Source of the DNA: Blumeriella jaapii
Lineage: Eukaryota; Ascomycota; Leotiomycetes; Helotiales; Drepanopezizaceae
Assembly (NCBI GenBank): GCA_009599575.1
Contig: VWND01000064.1
Span: forward strand, 1,674,001-1,738,000
Direction: 5' to 3'
Length of the DNA stretch: 64,000 bases
Part shown: positions 33,615 through 44,837 of the stretch, piece by piece
How positions within the stretch are numbered: the first letter of the stretch is position 1
Layout: the number at the start of each line of letters is the position of its first letter
The notes under the pieces: model-generated
Seen by the model: only the letters and a program-made list of their open reading frames with translations
What the model was told of the DNA's origin: nothing
The model's database searches: none
Translations under genes and position numbers: made by a program

Positions 33615-34428
33615 TGGTTTAGTAGATAAGTGGGTAGTAGGTGAGCAGGAGGAGATGGGAGGGATGTTGATGTTGACATGACAAGCGAAATGGATGGGGT
33701 GGATGAGAAGCAAATCAGGACGGAGGGGCAAAAAAGGGCACGCAAGACAAATCAAGACCCGGCATAAATAAGCGAGGCATCAACAAGGCCATCGTCGGAG
33801 AATGGGACGGTAGAGGACGGTAGGGTAGGGTAGGGTAGGGTGCGGTCGAGTCGAGTCGCTCGAGGTACTTTACTGTAAGTAGCGCTGTACTCACTTACTA
33901 TGATGCTATAATACTATCATACTGTACTATAATACTATACACATACTGATCATTCGCTAAGTTATCGCGCATCCATGACCGGGTCAGGCAGGGCATCAAT
34001 CGTCCCGACCGGGGTCTGACGGCACGGAGCGGCTACTGCACGCAAGAGTTGAGCCGGCAGGGACAGGGCATGAGAGGAATGTTATGGTATGTATGTACAG
34101 TACAGTAGGTATGTACCGTACAGAGCTGTATGGTACTGTACTGCATGGTACTGTACTGTATGGTACTCTACTGTAGCTATCGCGTGTTGTACGGTATGTA
34201 CGTACGTACGTAGAGAGGTGGGAGCGGAAAGCTGGAGACGGACACACATATCATCGAACGGGCTCATCACCGCATGTAAGGTACGCGCCCAATACGGATC
34301 GCACCCTTTACCGGACCCTACTTGCGGTCTGTACATCGCACCGTACTGACCGTCAGGTCTGAACCGAGGCCGCTTGCTCGACCAGGCTGCTGTAGTTCAT
34401 CCATCTCTTGCTCATCCAATGATGCGAC

Positions 34429-34589
34429 GACCACCACAACAACAACCACAACAGCAACCACAACAACAACCACAACAACACCAACAACAACACCAACACC
34501 ACCAACAACAACAACAACACCAACACTAACACTAACACCAATACCAACACCAACACCAACACCAACACCAGCACCAACCAGAACCACAA
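34429..34589. repeat. CAA/CAC-rich low-complexity tract
   Basis: About 160 bp of near-pure AAC and ACC triplets. It generates spurious Thr-rich and Val-rich open frames on opposite strands. Confidence 0.9.
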
Positions 34590-37500
34590 CCCGCAAGTCC
34601 AATCCTTCTGCTTGTCGTTCTCCACGGCTCGACCCCTCTACCTGTCCCTGCAAGCCGGTGGAGACCCGCACCGGTGCCGTCGGTCCATGATTGACGGGGT
34701 CGCAGTCTGGCCCGTCCAGACTTCCTACCCACTCCCAGACGATCCTCCGTGCGATTTCTGTAGGGATCGCGCACTCCCTCTCGGGCCAAATAAAGCCCCC
34801 CCTGGGGGGTGGCAAAGCCAATTCGCCTCGCCAAAGACCCTGGGTTTCGACGCTCAAGGATGTCGGCTCTTTATTTGGCCTCAGAGCAAGTGAGCGGTGC
34901 TCGCGAAGTCCGTCGGTGCTTGGTGCTCGACGGTACGCCGGAAAACACGCGCGCCGTCCATCGCATCGCAGCACTGCAGAGAGCGATGTGATGTACCGTA
35001 CGGTGCAGGATGTAACGAGAGCGGTGGGAGTTCGCTGCTCCCCCCCTTTGTATTTGGTACGCGCCGCTTCTACTTTGGTACAGTACCGTAGCTGGTCTCC
35101 CCCAACCGAATCACTACCTCTTCATCTTGCACCGCTCACTTGACCTCTGTGATGTCGTGCCGGACACACGAAAGGGAATTCCACTCGGGCACGCAGCTTG
35201 GGATGCATGATTCGGCCAGGGAATGCCCGCGCTGGGACGTCGAAGCCTGGCGGATGACGGGGGGCGCTGAGGGTCTCAAGTCTCGAATCGTGAAGCTTGA
35301 CATTGACATGCATGCTCGTCTGCTTCCCTCTGCCTCTCATCCCGCCATCCCCACGACACCGCGCTCTCGCTCGTCTGATGCGTCTGGACGTCTGGACGTG
35401 CCGTTCCGTTCGTTCGGTCTGCCAGGTGAGGATGCGCAAGAACGGGCAAGGCATCCCCGAGGACCAACTTGGATTGACTGATGGATGGCAGCGCGCGAGT
35501 TGGATCAGTGGCCGGGATGGCTCAAGCCACTCTCTCTCCCCCTCCCTCTCCCCCCCCCCTGGGCCGCTCTGCTCCGTCCAACCCACCAAGCAGGGAGGGC
35601 ACTTGGATCTTTCGCCTGCGATGGACCGTATGTGCAGTACAGTACTATGTACAGCGCTGCTCTGGGTGCAATGGCCCTCTGGCAGGTACTGACTGTCTTG
35701 GACAGTACTCACTCACCTCTGGCCTGCGATGGCGACTCGCAGAACACCCACCCACGGCCGAAGATGCTATCGCGACTCCTGGACCCTCGTCTCTTGCACG
35801 TCCCCTTACCACGCGCGTCATACGAATCACGAAACCCCGAATCAGGAATCCAATATGGCGGTGCACGACTCGCAAGCGCCCCAGGACCCCACAGCTATGA
35901 ATACCAACACGCTGGGCAGCAGAGATGAGACGAACGGTCGGCCACGGGCGAGCACGAGATGAGAGGCAGCATGACGGGCGTAACGATGGGCATCTCCGTC
36001 GCCAACGCATGGAATAATCCCCCGACCCTGGAGATCGATGCTCGGGCTGGATCATTCCTGCGTGGGAAGTGCTGGACTGGTACTGTTGTATACGGTGCAG
36101 TGCTCTACAGTGCTCTTCGGTGCTCTACAGTGCGATACTATTTCAAGTACCTTGGATGCGTTTTCTCTTGCCACGGCGACCTCGGTGCTCTTCTGCCCTG
36201 CGTCGGCTTCTGCGTGGCCACAAGCGTCCCTGGCTCCTGGCTCCAGGGCAGAAAATTGGCACTCGAGGCGAGGTCCGATGCGATGCGCTGCGCTGCGATG
36301 CGCACCGAACCTCACAACGTGGTTCGCGCGGCGACGCCGTGCCATGAAAACATGAAATGCTTGACCACCAGATGGCACGGCACCACGGCACCAGGTCAAC
36401 AAGACCACGGCACTTGGCCCAGAGGAACGCCGACGACGATTGGCTCTACAGCTCTGTGCTGTGCTGTGCTGTACGATGCCTCAGTCCTGCGATCGCGTCC
36501 TTCGAGAACCCCGCGTGCCGCGTCGATGGAGTCGAGCGCGATTGTAGAGTGCCATCTGATCATCTCGACACCGCCAATCTTGGCTGTCTTCTTCCAGCTC
36601 TTTGCACGCAAGACGCTGCAGGCCGTTGATCCATGCGGATAGTGTCGTAGATTCGCCATCTATCACTTAGGTGCTTCGGAGACGCTGTCAGGCGACGGCC
36701 CGTGGTCTTGTCCCGCGTACTGATGCGCGAAACCCGTGGCATCTTATACAGTGCTGTATGTGCAGTACCCAGGATCTGGGTGCGAAACGCACGGCATCTC
36801 AGGCGTCACCACCACTCTTCTTGTTCCGCGCTGTCATTTGCTTGACAAACCCTCCGCTGCGGTGGCAGACGAGGCTCTCACATGCGCCAATCGAGCCACT
36901 GTTCAGGGCTCTTTCCGGCATCAGCAATTCACACGCGACACCACACCCTCAGTGTTCAGAGCCAACGCGCAAGCATGGCGCTGTCGGCGATCTAGTCTGA
37001 GTAGCTGACACGGTTCGGGGCCACGAGAAGCTATCAAAGCCGGATCGAATGAAGGGTGGCCATGGAAACAGGCAAAGAACAAATAGAAGCATCTCACCAG
37101 AATTGGCGAGACAGCACGCACGACGTGAATGTCAATCTGCCTAAAGACGGAAACGCTTACACCGTAGGCGGTGCATGTTGGTGCGGGACAACACACACTC
37201 CTTCGTAAACCTGAGACTCTCACTCAGCCTCGTCCGTGGCCGATTCTCTTGCTCTCTCTCATAGGGTTGGTTTCTTCGCAAGAGCTCAAAGTTACCTGCT
37301 CCAGAAGAAAACACGAGATTGCCTTGGGGCTTGGCGTGTGTCGTGCTGCCTTCAAGGTAGGACAGACGTCTTGTACTCCCCCTCCGACGTTTGGTCACCA
37401 CATTCACATACCGACTTATGAAGTCATCCTACCCCGGCTTGCGGGAAGCCGAACAAGTCGAACAATGCTGGTGTGGAAAGTCACCTAGCATGCTCGTCTG

Positions 37501-38647
37501 CGTAGAGCTATCTGTTTTAGGATACACCTCCGAGCCGCAGATGGCTTGCCGTAACCAATGATAACGGCAAGGTGGTCTATTTGCTGGTAGCGTAAACAAG
37601 ACAACGAGGATCATATGTGAAAATGGGCAATGATGCCGTGTGCGACCTGGTAGTGCTGCCGTCTACCGATGCGGTGATCATGGTCTCGGACCCCTCAAAT
37701 CTTTACTCCTACACTTGCCCACGCTAATCAGGTAGAAGCAGAAAGACACAACCTTGAGAGAGGTGCATTGAGGACCGAGGAGGTTCCTTGTCGTGTCTAT
37801 AAAATTAAGAGGTAAATGTCTCGAGGCTGGGCATTCAGCACTACTCTATTCGTTCATCCACGCTTAAGAAGAACGCACAGTGAGTATTACTGTAGTATGT
37901 TAGTATGGACTGATAGCGCTACATTGTTCCTGAGAGGATGTAAAACGCTACAATACTGTACAAGCTAGGCGTGCTGATCTGGAAGTCTCGCTTGGTATTT
38001 TCCGGAAAGGATTCTCGATCCCGAGCCTTTCTTCTCTCTTTCGGCCAAAGTGAGATGGAATGGTGCGTATTGTGTAGTGGACACAAGACTAGCCTATGGA
38101 TATGGCAAGCATGGTTTGTTGAAAAGGCAGACCCTGCACTACGGGGTGATCAAAGTTTACTGATCTTGACGCCTCGAGCTGCCGCTGTGACGACAATGGC
38201 TCTACGATAGATAACAAGATCCTTGGTTCCCCGTATCAAAACACGCATCCCTAATCGGCACGCTGGATTGCGGTTGACGGCTGATGGTGTCTGTGCAGAA
38301 AAATGTGAGAATGTGAGTGGTGAGATAAGTGCTGGCTGGCTAGTCTAGCTCCATGCGGCGTGATATACAGAATGTAAGTACTTTATGTCTCAGATCATCC
38401 GATCCTCTTCAAGTCAAGAAAGAACAGCTGCTAGAACGTCAATCAAACGCTAGTGCCCGCCACCAGGCGACTCCGACTGCTTCTTACATATGTCACATGA
38501 CATCACTCACGTGAAGATAAGCACGGCGTAGTTAAGCTTATCTCTTATCGTAGCGGCAGAAGGGAAAAAAATCCCGAATCTTTCATACCTCCTCCCTCCA
38601 ACGACATCACAAGTAACGACTCACCATCCGCAACCGCCCACGTAACC

Positions 38648-39406
38648 ATGGGTCGCGAACTCCAGAAGAAGAAGAAGAGGTCTTCGATCCCCAAGACCAA
38701 GATGAAGCCGAAGAGCAAGCGCGTCAACCCCCTCGGCAACCCCATCATTGCAGCAAATTGGTCCGACCCCCTCTCTTCTCCCAATTCTCGCTCTTCACAC
38801 TTCAAGATGAATTCTTAAAAATGCTGATTGAACCTTGCATCAAGGAACCAAAACGAGACTCTCACCCAGAACTACCGTCGTCTGGGCCTCGCCTCACGCC
38901 TCAACTCGGCCACGGGCGGCACTGAGAAGCTACGCCCGGGCGAGGTCTCCCACTCCTCCACGACGGCCAAGCTCGCCATCGCGAACGCCGTGCCCAAGCA
39001 GCTGGCGCCCTCCGAGGCGCGCGTCGAGCGGGACCCGGCGACGGGGAAAATTGTGCGGGTTATCCACGAGGAGGAGGGGAGAAACCCGAACCCGCTTAAT
39101 GATCCGTTGAACGACATCGAGGCGGCGGCGGAGAAAGAGAGGGCCGAGGGCGGGAGTAAGGGGACGGGCACGGAGATTGTGCGCAAGCTGGAGGAGCAGG
39201 CTGCCATGGTGGGGGAGAGGAGGGAGAGGAGCCAGAGTGAGCGGGAGCGGGAGTGGATCGGGCGCCTCGTGGAAGCGTATGGCGATGACTACGTGAAGAT
39301 GGCACGGGATAGGAAGCTCAACCCGATGCAGCAGACGCCGAATGATCTGCGGAGGAGGATTGGCAAGTGGAGGTCGAAGAATGGAGGGAATGCCGTGAAG
39401 GTTTGA
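38648..39406 (+). CDS. nop16: nucleolar 60S biogenesis protein Nop16
   Basis: Nucleolar protein of pre-60S particles. Two exons, 38648-38760 and 38845-39406, 84-nt intron with a GTCCGA donor; 224 aa. N-terminus MGRELQKKKKRSSIPKTKMKPKSKRVNPLGNPIIAANW, basic and characteristic of the family, then NQNETLTQNYRRLGL. The middle is acidic and charged (VIHEEEGRNPNPLNDPLNDI). The conserved C-terminal block EREREWIGRLVEAYGDDYVKMARDRKLNPMQQTPNDLRRRIGKWR is the strongest Nop16 signature. Length fits fungal orthologues. Confidence 0.93.
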
Positions 39407-40930
39407 GGGCCGGACGGTGTTTGCGGCGGTGAGGGGCCAATTGTCATCGTATCGGGCAGGCCGAAATGCGCGAGGTGTTTAAAAAAACTGCGTTTTTCGC
39501 TTGTGGGCTCCAAGATCAGGGAATTAACAGGGTTGGCTTGGGTGGTGCCCGGCGTTCGTGGCGGATCCGTTCTTTCCTACCCCTACTACCTCCAACCCGA
39601 GCTCTCACGTCTTCAATTCTCCAAGGTCTTTACCCTCATCTCACGAGATGCCCAGCAAGTCGCTATACCCGACCCAGGATTTCTTAGCTTTCGAGACCGT
39701 GCCAACCGAATCCTGCTCCCTATTCGGCAGGAGTCAAGACCCTGCACGCGAGCTGCGAACGTCATCTTCTTAGCATGTACACACAGTACCGTACCACTCG
39801 CTATCCCGAATCATTGTAAGATACGACTCCATCCCAACCCAACTTGACCAATCCACTCCACTCCCATCCCATCCCATCCCATCCAATCCAATCCAAACTC
39901 ATTCATCATCACCGCCAAGCCAGACCCTCCACCAAATCCTTCTCGAACGTCCGGCCTCGATCCCAAGCCCTTGGCTTCCAGACCCTGAATCCTCGACGTT
40001 TCCGAGGTGCCATAAGCGAGGATCCTTCCTTCGACCACGTTCGTGAACCATCTCTGTTTGTTTCCATCTTGCAACCCTACTGACTAGCGGCCTCGTGCAG
40101 CGGTCTCCGTCTTCGATCTGGGAGGGGGGAAGAGGGAGGGAGGGAGGGCTGACATCATTCCCAACCTTCTACCTGGTACTTACTGACTGCTACGGTAACT
40201 CTCTGCCTCCTCGTCTGGGTAGAAGTCTATAGGCAGGCTATCAAGGTACAGAGCACTCCCAGGCTATCAGTCGCTTAGAGAGAGAGAGAGAGAGAGGAGG
40301 ACGGAGGGATGTAAACGCATCTCTACATCCCAAGACCCCTCTTCTCTCCTTCTTGAACGTCCAAAGTGCCTGTCGCGCTCCTTCTTCTCCATCACGCTGC
40401 GTTGCTCTAGATCGTGGTTCTGTTTTGTTTTCCGCACTGGTGACGTTCACCCATCATGTATGTATCAAAACATGACCTCGTCATCAGAAATAGAAGAGAA
40501 GAAACGGGTCACGCCGAACCCAGCGTGGCAACACTATCTATCTATCTATCTATCTATAGAGCTTTCTTTGTGCCTTATGCTTCCTTGACTACCTATGCCT
40601 AGGTACGAGAATCGTAGCATAGTATTGCACTGTACTGTATGTACTATGGCGTGTAGAGCATGCTCAGAAGAAGAGCGAGGAAGGCTACGTCTGTGTGTGT
40701 CTTTTAACACTCTCCATGGCTTTTAGCTGTACTCCTCTCTCCAGGATCATGCAGTCGGTATTATGAGGTCGCCAACAGATCCGCGCCGGTGCTGTTACAC
40801 TGCATTTCAAGAGCGCAGGTGGCGGCATGGTTCAATCAGCTACGGCCACACATCTCGGCCGGTTTAGGCTCGAGCTCGTGTGGCACGTAATGTAGAAGAA
40901 GTCTCTCATGGTAAAATGTGAGGTCTGAGT
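39407..40930. other. intergenic, no supported gene
   Basis: Plus-strand frames at 39466-39847 overlap in three phases without a recognisable product. Short repeats: CCCAT/CCAAT tandem run near 39860-39895, an AG dinucleotide run near 40277-40293 and a CTAT run at 40534-40557. Confidence 0.4.
40534..40557. repeat. (CTAT)n microsatellite
   Basis: Six tandem CTAT units. Confidence 0.9.
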
Positions 40931-42827
40931 GATCCTGTGTTCGCAAATCGTCTCTCGGAAGACCCAGGTAGGCAAGTAATTTGCATCAAGGAGCCAAGGC
41001 CGATCTTACAAAGAAGAGACGGTTCTCGTTTTAGAGGCTGGCGGCTTGTGAGTTTGCGTGCTGTGAGAATCTACACTAGCCGTTAGAACTGACTCCTGTG
41101 ATAGCACCGAAGATGAGGATCGGGTTACCATTCCCCTCGTGTCGAGTGGATATGTTCCTCAAGTGGGCACAGGACCCAAAGAATCAATCTACGATTGGAG
41201 CATGACCAGCACTCCCCAACTGGGCTCAGGGAGTCGCTTAATCAAAACTCCAGCAGACAGAGTTGTTGGCGGCGGAACGGTTCTGAATGGCATGGTGTTT
41301 GGTCGCGGATCTCGAGCAGACTATGGCCGATGGGAGGCGCTTGGGCACCCGGGGTGGAACTTGCAGAATCTGTTGCCATCTTTGGAAAAGGCAGAGAGAT
41401 CCATCCCTCCTGATATGAAGCTTGACTTGGAAGGCTGGGCCGTTGGGTATAACCCGGCTGACCATAGAAGCCATGGGCGTGTGCATTCGAGTTTCGCGCC
41501 TTTTGTCTGGCCCTCGACAAGTGAGCTCTTGCTTATGCATCTTCCACAGATCTGACAAAAGCGCAAGGGAAATGTCATCCACGCAATAAGTGAGTTGACT
41601 GTACCAATGATCTGTGATGACATGGGGGTCGATGCAACAGGTGCATATTGGTTCGCCCAGTCTGTAGATCCAACAAAAACCAGACTCGATCATCATCTCG
41701 GGAATTTGTGACGCCGGGAAAAGCCAATCTACACCTCTTGACTGGTGACACAGTTACGAGGATCGTTGTAGATCCCGACAGAGCCAATGGTATTGAATCC
41801 TCAGATGGCGAAAATGCTGCCAGGAACACAGTCGATGCCTTCCGGGAGGTATTTCTCGCGGCTAGGGCTTTGAAGACGCCCCAAATACTTCAACTTTCAG
41901 ATATTGGTGACCTCGCCTATCTGTCGAACCTATGCCTTGAAGTTGTGGCAGACCTCCCGAGTGTCGGCTCAAACTACCACGACCATTTGCTGCTTTTCAC
42001 TGGGCAAGCTGGCAAGTCACCTGTGATGCTTGATGGTACTCGATCAACCTGGTACTGACAGTTGATATCGGCCCCAACGTTGGGAACTTCAGCAACCTCA
42101 CCTGGGCTTCTGAGCAGCGCGCACTGTATGATTCCGCTAGAGATGGGCCCTTCACCACCGTTGGCGGCAACATCTACGCCTTTCTCCCCGTAGAGACGTT
42201 CTCGAACGTAACAGCTTTGTCTTTGGCGGCCCAGGCTCAAACTGCGACGCTTCACTTGTCACCAAACACTGCGCCTGCAGTCCAAGCCGGGTACGAAGCA
42301 CGATTCGCTCTTCTCGCGCGAGACCTCCTTTCCTCGTCCATGGCATACATGGAGTTCATCTTCGATGACATTGCCATCCTCCCCGCTCTCCCACAACCCT
42401 TCAGCCGCGGCACCGCCTCGATCAACAGTACTTCGTCCTTCGACCACCCCGTCATCGACCCTCGTCACCTGAGCAACCCGCTTGATCTCGCCCTCTTCGT
42501 CGTAGCTTTCACGTACGCGCGCGCGATCAGAGACACCGACGCCATGCAAGCCATCAACGCAGCCGAGACGTACCCGGGAGCTCCCGTAGCGACACTCGAA
42601 GCAGATCGAAGCGTTTGTGAGAGCCGGCGTGGAGACCGAGAGCCACCATGCCGGCTTGGCTTCGATGCTGCCTCGAGAGCTCGGTGGGGGTGGTTGTTCC
42701 TGAATTGAAAGGGAACGGCGCGCGGAGCTTGCGCGTCGTCGACGCAAGTGGCGGAGCTATGCTCCCAGCGGCTCACTTGCAAGCTACCTTGTATGGGGTG
42801 GCAGAAAAGATAAAACCCAAGACTTGA
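40931..42827 (+). pseudogene. GMC-family FAD oxidoreductase, decayed
   Basis: Recognisable pieces run in order over 1.9 kb. VFANRLSEDPE and ETVLVLEAGG (40937-41047, two normal introns of 46 and 57 nt) belong to the N-terminal FAD fold, but the preceding GxGxxG strand is not found. Then come VVGGGTVLNGMVFGRGSRADY and HPGWNLQNLLPSLEKAE, TGAYWFAQSVDPT, SSSREFVTPGKANLHLLTGDTVTRI, GPFTTVGGNIYAFLPVETF, and the C-terminal ARSLRVVDASGGAMLPAAHLQATLYGVAEKI, which contains the family's final Asp/His region. At least four frame changes, mostly at A or G runs, separate them. Two joints would need 26- and 29-nt introns, too short for normal splicing. No flavoenzyme could be made from the sequence as it stands. 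Confidence 0.75.
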
Positions 42828-43877
42828 TCCGTTGTGCCTTTAACTTCAGGTTGGCTGACTGCGAGCCAGGCAGCGGATTTGATAAGACAAATGCGTGCAT
42901 AAAGCACTCTGGGTTTCATGCATCATTGTTCCTATCGAAGCGTACCGCCAACTGCTTGGTGTCGAATAGACGAGAGCTGTGAAACCATTCGCGCTAATGA
43001 AGATTTCCGTTGAGTACTTTCATGCTCCAATTCATATCTGTTGCGGACTGGCAGCAGAGTCACTACAAGAAGATGCAGACCGGAGTAGGTACCTGAAGGT
43101 ATCGAGCTCTGCAAGCCTCGTGAAGTTCAGTTACTTGAAACGCAGGTAGAGGTGGTTTGCCCGTCACCCGGCTGATGTGACAAGTACCCAGTTTCCAGAG
43201 AATGGAGACATTAAGCCACTGTGACCCAAGTAACCCTTCAAAAGCAAACCCTCCTGCCTTGGAGGATCCGCTTACTTGGTCGTTTCTCAAACCAGGAACA
43301 TCTCTAGGACTGATGCACGTCGTCTTGATACATCTGTACGACGTATTCCTTGTCCGTGGTTGCAATAGAGCTCAGGAAACAACAGTGCCTCGCATGCTAG
43401 AAGTGTTCGACTTCGCTACTCTGATCGGCAGACATGCGTTCCAGTTTCCTCGACGTGCCGCGGCTTTGGAAGAATATTCGACCACTGGGCACAACACGCT
43501 CTTTGAGATATGTCTGTCGATGGAGTCGTTGAAATACTGCCTTCTGCGGCAATATCTCGATCGCTAGGCTTGAGACTCAGGACTCGGGTTTGCTATGGCC
43601 TTCACTGGGTAGGTATCCAACGCTAGAGCACTTAATTTTCTGGAGCCAGAGGAAAAACTTGGTCTGTAGCTCTTGCGCATGAAGATGGAGAGCTACACAG
43701 GTATGTTGATCTGGTTGTCGGAAGAGGTTTTACGTAGTGGCGACGCGATCGTCGGTCTACCGGTAGCTCAACTCTCAAAAAAACTCTCAACTCTCAACTC
43801 TCAAGCCAGACCGCCAGATCCCACTCACTCATCTTGGCTCGAGGAAGTAAATACCGGTGCAACAAACAACCAAGGCC
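42828..43877. other. intergenic, no supported gene
   Basis: A plus-strand open frame of 121 codons (43202-43567) has no recognisable domain and no clear promoter or splice context. The last 60 bp before the next gene contain repeated AACTCTCA units. Confidence 0.4.
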
Positions 43878-44837
43878 ATGGCTCCGAAGATATTGATTTT
43901 CGGCACGGGAAGCATCGGTGCATCCTACGCATATCTTTTCTCTCGAGCGGTTCCCTCGTCACACATTGTCACGGTCTGCCGTTCCAATTTCGCGGCAGCT
44001 TCACAAAACGGCTTTACCATCCACTCATCCTTGTGGGGGGAAAACCAGAACGTGAGACCGGTCGTCGTCCGAACCGTGGACGACGCAGCAGCAATCGACC
44101 CTGTCCCCTTCGACTATATCGTTGTGTGCTCGAAAGTACTGCCCAGCTTCCCATCGACTGCCGAATTGATCAAGCCCGCAGTCTCGCCACAGACCACGAT
44201 CGTGCTGATCCAGAACGGAGTTGGCATTGAGAAGCCGTACGCAGCACTCTACCCGCACAATCCGCTGCTCAGCACTGTGGTATATCTGCCGGTCACTCAA
44301 GTCAGCCCGGGGGTGATTCAGCACAAGGAGGTGGAGTTGCTGCACATCGGTGCTTACCCCGCGTCTTCGGGCCCCGAAACGGCCACCAAGTTTGCGGAGC
44401 TACTCGCGTCGGTCGGTGCGACGGTAAAGGTTCATGAAGATGTGCAGTTCGAGCGCTGGTCCAAGTTGTTGGTGAACGCGTCATGGAATCCGATGTGTGC
44501 GCTTTCGCGCTCACGGGACGTTCAGATCATCCAGTCTTCCACTGAGGCAGAGGCTGTCGTCCGGGATGTGATGCTCGAGATTGCTGCTGTTGCAAAGGCA
44601 TGCGGCTACTGCATCGACGAGCTGGTCGATTTCCAGATGGGAAGGGCCACTGCTCGCGACTTGCCCGGGAACCAGCCGAGCATGATGGCCGACGCTCTGG
44701 CTGGGAAGAGCTTGGAGGTTGAGGCTATCGTTGGCAGTGTTGTCCGAATCGCCAAAGAGCATGGTGTCGAGATACCTAGACTGAGGACAATCTATGTTCT
44801 AGCAACTGCTCTGAACAGTAGCTTGGCCCGAGATTGA
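43878..44837 (+). CDS. ketopantoate reductase-like protein (ApbA/PanE family)
   Basis: Single exon, 319 aa from ATG 43878; an in-frame ATG seven codons upstream exists but MAPKILIFGTGSIGASYAY is the natural family start. The N-terminal Rossmann motif is GTGSIGA, followed by VTVCRSNF where the Arg suits NADPH. FDYIVVCSKVLPS and IVLIQNGVGIEKPY, with the conserved N-G, are typical of 2-dehydropantoate 2-reductases. The C-terminal helical domain has FERWSKLLVNASWNPMCALSRS, containing the catalytic-type Lys and conserved Asn, and later GNQPSMMADALAGKSLEVEAIVG, matching the PSM..D...GR.TE(I/V) signature. Fungi carry several paralogues, so a role in pantothenate synthesis versus another ketoacid is not settled. 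Confidence 0.88.
   Translation: MAPKILIFGTGSIGASYAYLFSRAVPSSHIVTVCRSNFAAASQNGFTIHSSLWGENQNVRPVVVRTVDDAAAIDPVPFDYIVVCSKVLPSFPSTAELIKPAVSPQTTIVLIQNGVGIEKPYAALYPHNPLLSTVVYLPVTQVSPGVIQHKEVELLHIGAYPASSGPETATKFAELLASVGATVKVHEDVQFERWSKLLVNASWNPMCALSRSRDVQIIQSSTEAEAVVRDVMLEIAAVAKACGYCIDELVDFQMGRATARDLPGNQPSMMADALAGKSLEVEAIVGSVVRIAKEHGVEIPRLRTIYVLATALNSSLARD

Larger units (their letters stand above)
33310..38647. other. 5.3-kb gene-free, low-complexity region upstream of the Zn2Cys6 gene
   Basis: No frame with domain or splice support. It carries a 19-base G run, a GTAGGG tandem run at about 33821-33841, many TACAGTA/TACTGTA words (dense at 34090-34195), a CAA/CAC-rich 160-bp tract, and an inverted pair built on CCAAATAAAG (about 34788 and 34869). 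GTGCTCTACAGTGCT-type short tandem repeats occur near 36090-36135. Such size and composition could hold extended promoter DNA for the regulator to its left. Confidence 0.4.

Noticed and set aside
33821..33841. GTAGGG tandem units resembling telomeric repeat
   Set aside because: Only about four units, not TTAGGG, and placed in the middle of chromosomal sequence with genes on both sides; treated as a microsatellite.
34318..34974. Minus-strand Val/Gly-rich and plus-strand Thr-rich open frames
   Set aside because: They are translations of the CAA/CAC low-complexity tract and show no protein features.
39466..39847. Overlapping plus-strand frames downstream of nop16
   Set aside because: Three phases are open over the same stretch with none showing a domain or consistent start.
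43202..43567. 121-codon plus-strand open frame
   Set aside because: No recognisable domain, signal, or splice context; could be chance in a 1-kb gap.
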